Shown: one piece after another, positions 8,120-11,776 of the stretch
How positions within the stretch are numbered: position 1 is the first letter of the stretch
Layout: the number at the start of each line of letters is the position of its first letter
Assembly: GCA_903870185.1 (NCBI GenBank)
Contig: CAIQCE010000150.1
Coordinates: 1 to 11,776, forward strand
DNA from: an uncultured Gammaproteobacteria bacterium
GTDB taxonomy: Bacteria > Pseudomonadota > Gammaproteobacteria > Coxiellales > Coxiellaceae
DNA length: 11,776 bases
Direction: 5' to 3'
Program-made: the position numbers and the translations under genes
The notes under the pieces: model-generated
What the model saw: the letters and a program-made list of their open reading frames with translations, nothing else
What the model was told of the DNA's origin: nothing
Databases searched by the model: none

Positions 8120-9004
8120 ATGGAATGGATCTCATATACGTTATTAGCGGCACTAGCATGGTCATTTGTTAATATCATTGACAAATACACTCTGACTAAT
8201 TTAGTCAAAAGCCCTATAATTCCAATGAGTGTATTAGGGATAATAGGCTTTTTAAGTGCATTAGTGACCTTATACAAAACCACAGCGGCTAATTTCACAC
8301 CTGAAGAGCTGTTATTAGCTCTTATTGCAGGTGCTCTATATCTCTTAGTCATGTATTTCTACTACAGGGCTGTAAAAATTGAGGAGATCTCAAGAGTCAT
8401 ACCTCTCTATTACTTAGCGCCTATGTTTGTGCTCGCAGAATCATCAATATTCCTAAAATCAATACCTACTAAAGGTCAAATAGCCGGTATCTTATTTTTA
8501 GTAGTTGGGACAATATCTTTATTGATTACTAGAAAATCCAATATCAGCAATATAAAAGCTGGCATTTATATGATACTAGCAGCCTTTGTTTATTCCCTTA
8601 ATCAAATCGTTACAAAATATCTACTGAACAAAATGTCTTTTTCACTAGTATTTGCCTATGGAAGAATTGGATTACTACTAGCATTAATACCCATTCTTTA
8701 TAAAAATAAACAGCTGATAAAAAATGAATTTAAACAGTTAAAATTAAAAACGGTCTCTCTGATTTCAACGGGTCAGTTTCTAAATGTCGTGGGAATATTA
8801 TTAATTACACATGCATTAACCATCGGAAATGTTTCAGTAGTCAATGGATTAGCCACCATACAGCCACTTTTAGTTTTACTGATGACAGTAGCAATCAGCC
8901 AATTACCATCTAATACCATATTTGAAAAATATAATTATAGAATATTTAAAAATAAACTCTTTTCAATTGGTCTTATCATAACAGGAGTAATCTTTATTAT
9001 TTAA
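8120..9004 (+). CDS. EamA/DMT-family inner-membrane transporter
   Basis: A 294-residue protein with ten predicted transmembrane helices at about residues 4-21, 32-51, 63-81, 92-111, 117-136, 145-165, 173-193, 209-230, 238-260 and 279-294. This is the length and two-times-five-helix layout of the drug/metabolite transporter superfamily, each half being one EamA repeat. The first half has the typical helix-3/4 pattern (ALYLLVMYFYYRAVK then EEISRVIPLYYLAPMF), and the second half ends with NVSVVNGLATIQPLL before its ninth helix. Members export or import small metabolites, amino acids or lipids; the substrate cannot be read from sequence. The gene is divergent from the giant gene and convergent with the peptide synthetase, 16 bases between stops. 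Export of the synthetase product is possible but rests on proximity alone. Confidence 0.85.
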   Translation: MEWISYTLLAALAWSFVNIIDKYTLTNLVKSPIIPMSVLGIIGFLSALVTLYKTTAANFTPEELLLALIAGALYLLVMYFYYRAVKIEEISRVIPLYYLAPMFVLAESSIFLKSIPTKGQIAGILFLVVGTISLLITRKSNISNIKAGIYMILAAFVYSLNQIVTKYLLNKMSFSLVFAYGRIGLLLALIPILYKNKQLIKNEFKQLKLKTVSLISTGQFLNVVGILLITHALTIGNVSVVNGLATIQPLLVLLMTVAISQLPSNTIFEKYNYRIFKNKLFSIGLIITGVIFII

Positions 9005-9011
9005 TTAATTT

Positions 9012-9025
9012 CATAATAGCTTATG
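9012..9025. other. Convergent gene junction with a small imperfect stem
   Basis: The transporter stop (9004) and the synthetase stop (9021) are 16 bases apart on opposite strands. CATAA and TTATG can pair around a 4-base loop, but the 5-base AT-rich stem without a T-run is too weak to call a terminator. No other terminator is seen between the two genes. Confidence 0.25.
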
Positions 9026-11776
9026 CAGTCTGATCAATTAAAACATCCATCTGACCTCTCTTTATAGGGAGAATATTCTGAAAATTCGTCTTAATTTTTT
9101 CAGCCAAAGAAGTGAGATAAGGTTCTAACATAATAGACTCATGACTTCCTAATATATTCACAATTTCCAGCCTAGCTAGACTTTCTGAACACCAATAATT
9201 AGCTGGATCATCGATGATATCCAAGTAGTCAGGCAATTCCATTGCTTTATATAAAGTAGTATTCGCGATTAAAGGACGATTTTCGTGTTTGAGAAGCAGC
9301 TGAACATGATGAACGTAAAGATTTAACCAAAATGGTTTTTGCTGGTAATTGGAGAATTCGTCTGTTAACTCATTAATATATTCAAATGCTCGTTTTTGAA
9401 ATAAGTCGCTATGAAGTTTATTTTTCATTGAAAAGCTCCAAGAATCGATTAAAATCAAATTCTCCACGATAAAGCCTTCTTCTTTCAAAATATAAGATAC
9501 CTCATTTGCCAGTATTCCACCCATTGAATACCCCACTAAAACATAAGGGCCTTTAGGGTTTACTTTTCTAATTAAATTTGCATAGGTTTTAGCCATTTCT
9601 TCAATTGATGCAAAAAGAAAATCTTCTGCATTGATGCTTGGATCCTGAATTGCATAGACAGTAGCTGTATTTTTAAGATAATCAGCCAAGCCTTTATAAC
9701 AAAATACTGTTCCTCCAATTGGATGAATAATAAATACAGGTGGCATATGATGGGTACCGGTCAAATTAGTTATAGCACTTGATAGACCGCGCTTTATGCT
9801 AAATGAAATGAGTTTTTTTGATTTTATTAATTTAATTTGATTGGCCAAGTCTTTCAATGATTGGAATTTCAAAAGCAATCTAACTGTAAAATCAATAATA
9901 AACTCAGATCTAATTTTATTCACCAACTGGATAGCCAATAATGAATTTCCTCCCAAATCAAAAAAATTATCATTTCGGCTGATTCGGCTTACTCCCAAAA
10001 GCTCTGCCCAAATCTTTGAAAGTTTTATTTCAGTAGACAAAATAGGTGCCATAAATGAACTTGAAACTGAGCTTGATTGCATCATCAATAATGCTGCCCT
10101 ATCCACTTTCCCATTTGATGTTAAAGGCAATGCTTCTATTGAACATATTTGAGAAGGCAACATATAGCTCGGCAGTAAAGCCTTTAGAAAGTCTCTCATT
10201 TGAGGCAATCTGATTGATTTATTGCCTTTTTTTACACAGAAAGCTAATATTGTAGGCCTACTTATATCATTGTCATGAAGAATAGCAGCACAGTCCAAAA
10301 CATTAGGATGCTTTAAAATTGCGGCTTCTATTTCACCTAACTCAACCCTATAACCATTTATTTTAATTTGATTATCGTTCCTTCCGTGATAAGAAATAAC
10401 GCCCCAGCTTGAAATCTCAGCCAAGTCTCCTGTTCTATAGAGGCGAAGATTGATTTTATTAAATGACCAATTTATAAATCTTTCATTCGTTAACTCAAAT
10501 TTATTTAAATAGGATTTAGCAAGCCCAGAGCCCCCAACATAAAGCTCACCCACAGCATAAGGAGGTAAGATATTTAAATTTTTATCAAGCACGATAGCAA
10601 AAGTGTCACCTATCGGATGTCCAATTGGAACTAGAGAAGGCCAATATGCAGATGGCTCCACTAATGAATATTCAGTGACTACATGGGTTTCTGTAGGGCC
10701 ATATTGATTAATCAATTTAATATGACCATAATGTTGAAAAAACAATCTGATCGTAGAACTGATTTTTAACTGTTCGCCTGCCACCATGATCTTTAGTAGA
10801 TTTTTTAAAATCGGTTTAGAATAAAGACATTCATAACAAAAGTACTCCAAAATAGCAGTAGGCAGAAATATATGAGATATCTTATTGTTAACCACATAGA
10901 AGATGTAATCTGAAATTGAATTTCTCATAGCCTCAGTGACTATATGGAGCTCATTTCCATTGAGTAATGCATAGAAGATTTCTTGAATTGATACGTCAAA
11001 TCCAACAGAAGAAAATGCAGTAATCCTTTGGATTCTACTAGTTTTAAGACTGTTTGCTTGTACTTGGTACTTAATAAGATTAAGAATGGTTTTATGAGTC
11101 TGAACCACCCCTTTTGGCACTCCTGTTGAACCTGATGTATAAATAATATAAGCCTCAGAAGTGTTTTGATCTGTTTGAGCTATATTTACATGAGATGAAT
11201 CAGAGGAAAGTTCATTGATATCAATTATCATTGCAAGATTAGAGATATCATCTATCAAATCAACATTGGCTGAAACACTAGAAATCACGTATTTTGATTC
11301 ACTATCAAGAATAATATCTAAAATTCGCTTCTTTGGATTACCATTGTCCACTGGAAGATAGACTGCCCCTAGTTTTAAAATTGACAATAGCGATATGATT
11401 AATTCTGTACTTCTATCGAGAAGTACAGCAACCACATTTCCTGGCTTAATACCTTTAAACTTCAAATTATTTGAAAAAATAGAAATCAGCTGATCCAATT
11501 TTTTATAGCTTAATGATTGATTTAAAAATATAAGCGCTTTTCGATTAGGAAATTGACCCGCTGTTTTTTTGAATTCAAGATAGAGATTAGAACCTAAATC
11601 AATAGAATATATAGGCTTTCTAGGAAATAAACATTTTTTAATAAAATCCTTGCTCACTATGGAAATATCATTTATCTTGGAATCTAATCCAATACACATC
11701 ATTTCCAGAATATGGATGAAATTCTCAGTCATAGATTTTATTTGTTCTGCCTCATACATGGCTGAATTAAATTCAA
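9021..11776 (-). CDS. Nonribosomal peptide synthetase, terminal module C(end)-A-T-TE, 5' part cut by window edge
   Basis: The frame is open through the right edge. An ATG at 11759 is not the true start, because residues around it (EFNSAMYEAEQIKSM) fit the end of a condensation domain. Numbering from that ATG: condensation end to about 40; adenylation domain 55-560 with A1 LSYKKL (83), A2 LKLGAVYLPVD (128), A3 YTSGSTGVPKG (207), A4 FDVS (254), A5 NQYGPTE (351), A6 GELYVGG (404), A7 YRTGDL (441), A8 GRNDNQIKINGYRVELG (459), A9 LPSYMLP (529) and A10 NGKVDR (549, Lys551). The carrier domain has DLGGNSL, with Ser606 as the phosphopantetheine site. The thioesterase (672-895) has GYSMGG with Ser745, Asp772 and His873; their spacing of 27 and 101 is close to that in surfactin thioesterase. 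It activates an amino acid, condenses it and releases the finished peptide by hydrolysis or cyclisation. The pocket code suggests proline. It has no epimerisation domain, so an L-residue is expected. All core motifs are intact. Confidence 0.95.
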   Translation of the reverse strand, partial: EFNSAMYEAEQIKSMTENFIHILEMMCIGLDSKINDISIVSKDFIKKCLFPRKPIYSIDLGSNLYLEFKKTAGQFPNRKALIFLNQSLSYKKLDQLISIFSNNLKFKGIKPGNVVAVLLDRSTELIISLLSILKLGAVYLPVDNGNPKKRILDIILDSESKYVISSVSANVDLIDDISNLAMIIDINELSSDSSHVNIAQTDQNTSEAYIIYTSGSTGVPKGVVQTHKTILNLIKYQVQANSLKTSRIQRITAFSSVGFDVSIQEIFYALLNGNELHIVTEAMRNSISDYIFYVVNNKISHIFLPTAILEYFCYECLYSKPILKNLLKIMVAGEQLKISSTIRLFFQHYGHIKLINQYGPTETHVVTEYSLVEPSAYWPSLVPIGHPIGDTFAIVLDKNLNILPPYAVGELYVGGSGLAKSYLNKFELTNERFINWSFNKINLRLYRTGDLAEISSWGVISYHGRNDNQIKINGYRVELGEIEAAILKHPNVLDCAAILHDNDISRPTILAFCVKKGNKSIRLPQMRDFLKALLPSYMLPSQICSIEALPLTSNGKVDRAALLMMQSSSVSSSFMAPILSTEIKLSKIWAELLGVSRISRNDNFFDLGGNSLLAIQLVNKIRSEFIIDFTVRLLLKFQSLKDLANQIKLIKSKKLISFSIKRGLSSAITNLTGTHHMPPVFIIHPIGGTVFCYKGLADYLKNTATVYAIQDPSINAEDFLFASIEEMAKTYANLIRKVNPKGPYVLVGYSMGGILANEVSYILKEEGFIVENLILIDSWSFSMKNKLHSDLFQKRAFEYINELTDEFSNYQQKPFWLNLYVHHVQLLLKHENRPLIANTTLYKAMELPDYLDIIDDPANYWCSESLARLEIVNILGSHESIMLEPYLTSLAEKIKTNFQNILPIKRGQMDVLIDQTA
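10080..11597 (-). other. Adenylation domain with predicted proline-type binding pocket
   Basis: Aligning by eye to the gramicidin synthetase PheA positions 235, 236, 239, 278, 299, 301, 322, 330, 331 and 517 gives D254, V255, Q258, F298, M325, A327, Q352, V360, V361 and K551, that is DVQFMAQVVK. The published proline codes are DVQLIAHVVK and DVQFIAHVVK, so 8 of 10 positions match the latter, with I to M and H to Q changes. L-proline is the best guess; pipecolate or a substituted proline are alternatives. Confidence 0.65.

Noticed and set aside
8077..8352. Minus-strand 91-codon ORF opposite the transporter start
   Set aside because: It is hydrophobic only because it mirrors the transmembrane helices of the plus-strand gene, and it covers that gene's ribosome site.
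9012..9025. Shared terminator between the convergent transporter and synthetase genes
   Set aside because: Only a 5-base AT-rich stem and no T-run; too weak to support.
9841..10152. Plus-strand 103-codon ORF opposite the carrier domain of the synthetase
   Set aside because: The opposite frame has intact A10 and carrier motifs; this ORF shows none of its own.
1..11776. CRISPR arrays, tRNA or rRNA genes, insertion sequences, integrase attachment sites
   Set aside because: No spaced direct repeats, no cloverleaf-like or rRNA-like segments, no transposase or integrase frames and no flanking terminal repeats were seen.

Overview
The window looks like a piece of an AT-rich gammaproteobacterial chromosome. 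I infer a Legionellales-like organism (Legionella, Aquicella or Berkiella type) from the mix of a giant Ig-like/LVIVD-repeat membrane protein, AT-rich nonribosomal peptide synthesis and double helix-turn-helix regulators. That assignment is by style only; there is no marker gene here.

Layout from left to right. At 1-405 (minus) lies the 5' part of a gene for a DNA-binding protein with two tandem XRE-type helix-turn-helix domains, cut by the left edge. At 419-7864 (minus) is one giant gene for a protein of about 2481 residues. It has a roughly 1800-residue beta-rich, charge-poor array of Ig-like and beta-propeller (LVIVD-like) segments, one transmembrane helix, then about 640 residues of charged, mostly helical sequence that I do not recognise, ending in a Ser/Gly/Ala-rich tail. 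It reads into the regulator gene with a 13-base gap, so the two are probably co-transcribed. At 7871-8119 is a leader/intergenic region with a possible 29-codon leader ORF, a hairpin and a candidate promoter for the giant gene. At 8120-9004 (plus) is a ten-helix EamA/DMT-type transporter. Convergent with it, at 9021-11776 (minus), is the C-terminal part of a nonribosomal peptide synthetase: the end of a condensation domain, a complete adenylation domain, a carrier domain and a terminal thioesterase. Its reading frame stays open to the right edge, so the gene is cut.

How the genes may work together. The synthetase segment is a termination module. Its binding-pocket residues read DVQFMAQVVK, close to the known proline code, so it probably loads L-proline (or a close cyclic analogue) as the last residue before the thioesterase releases the product. 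The neighbouring transporter could export the product, but it is on the opposite strand and this is only context. The giant protein and the regulator form a separate unit; I see no direct link between it and the synthetase.

The points most worth a second look are a run of eight G (coding strand) inside the giant gene, which could make it phase variable; the unusual architecture and Lys-depleted ectodomain of the giant protein with no clear signal peptide; its leader region; and the proline-type termination module.
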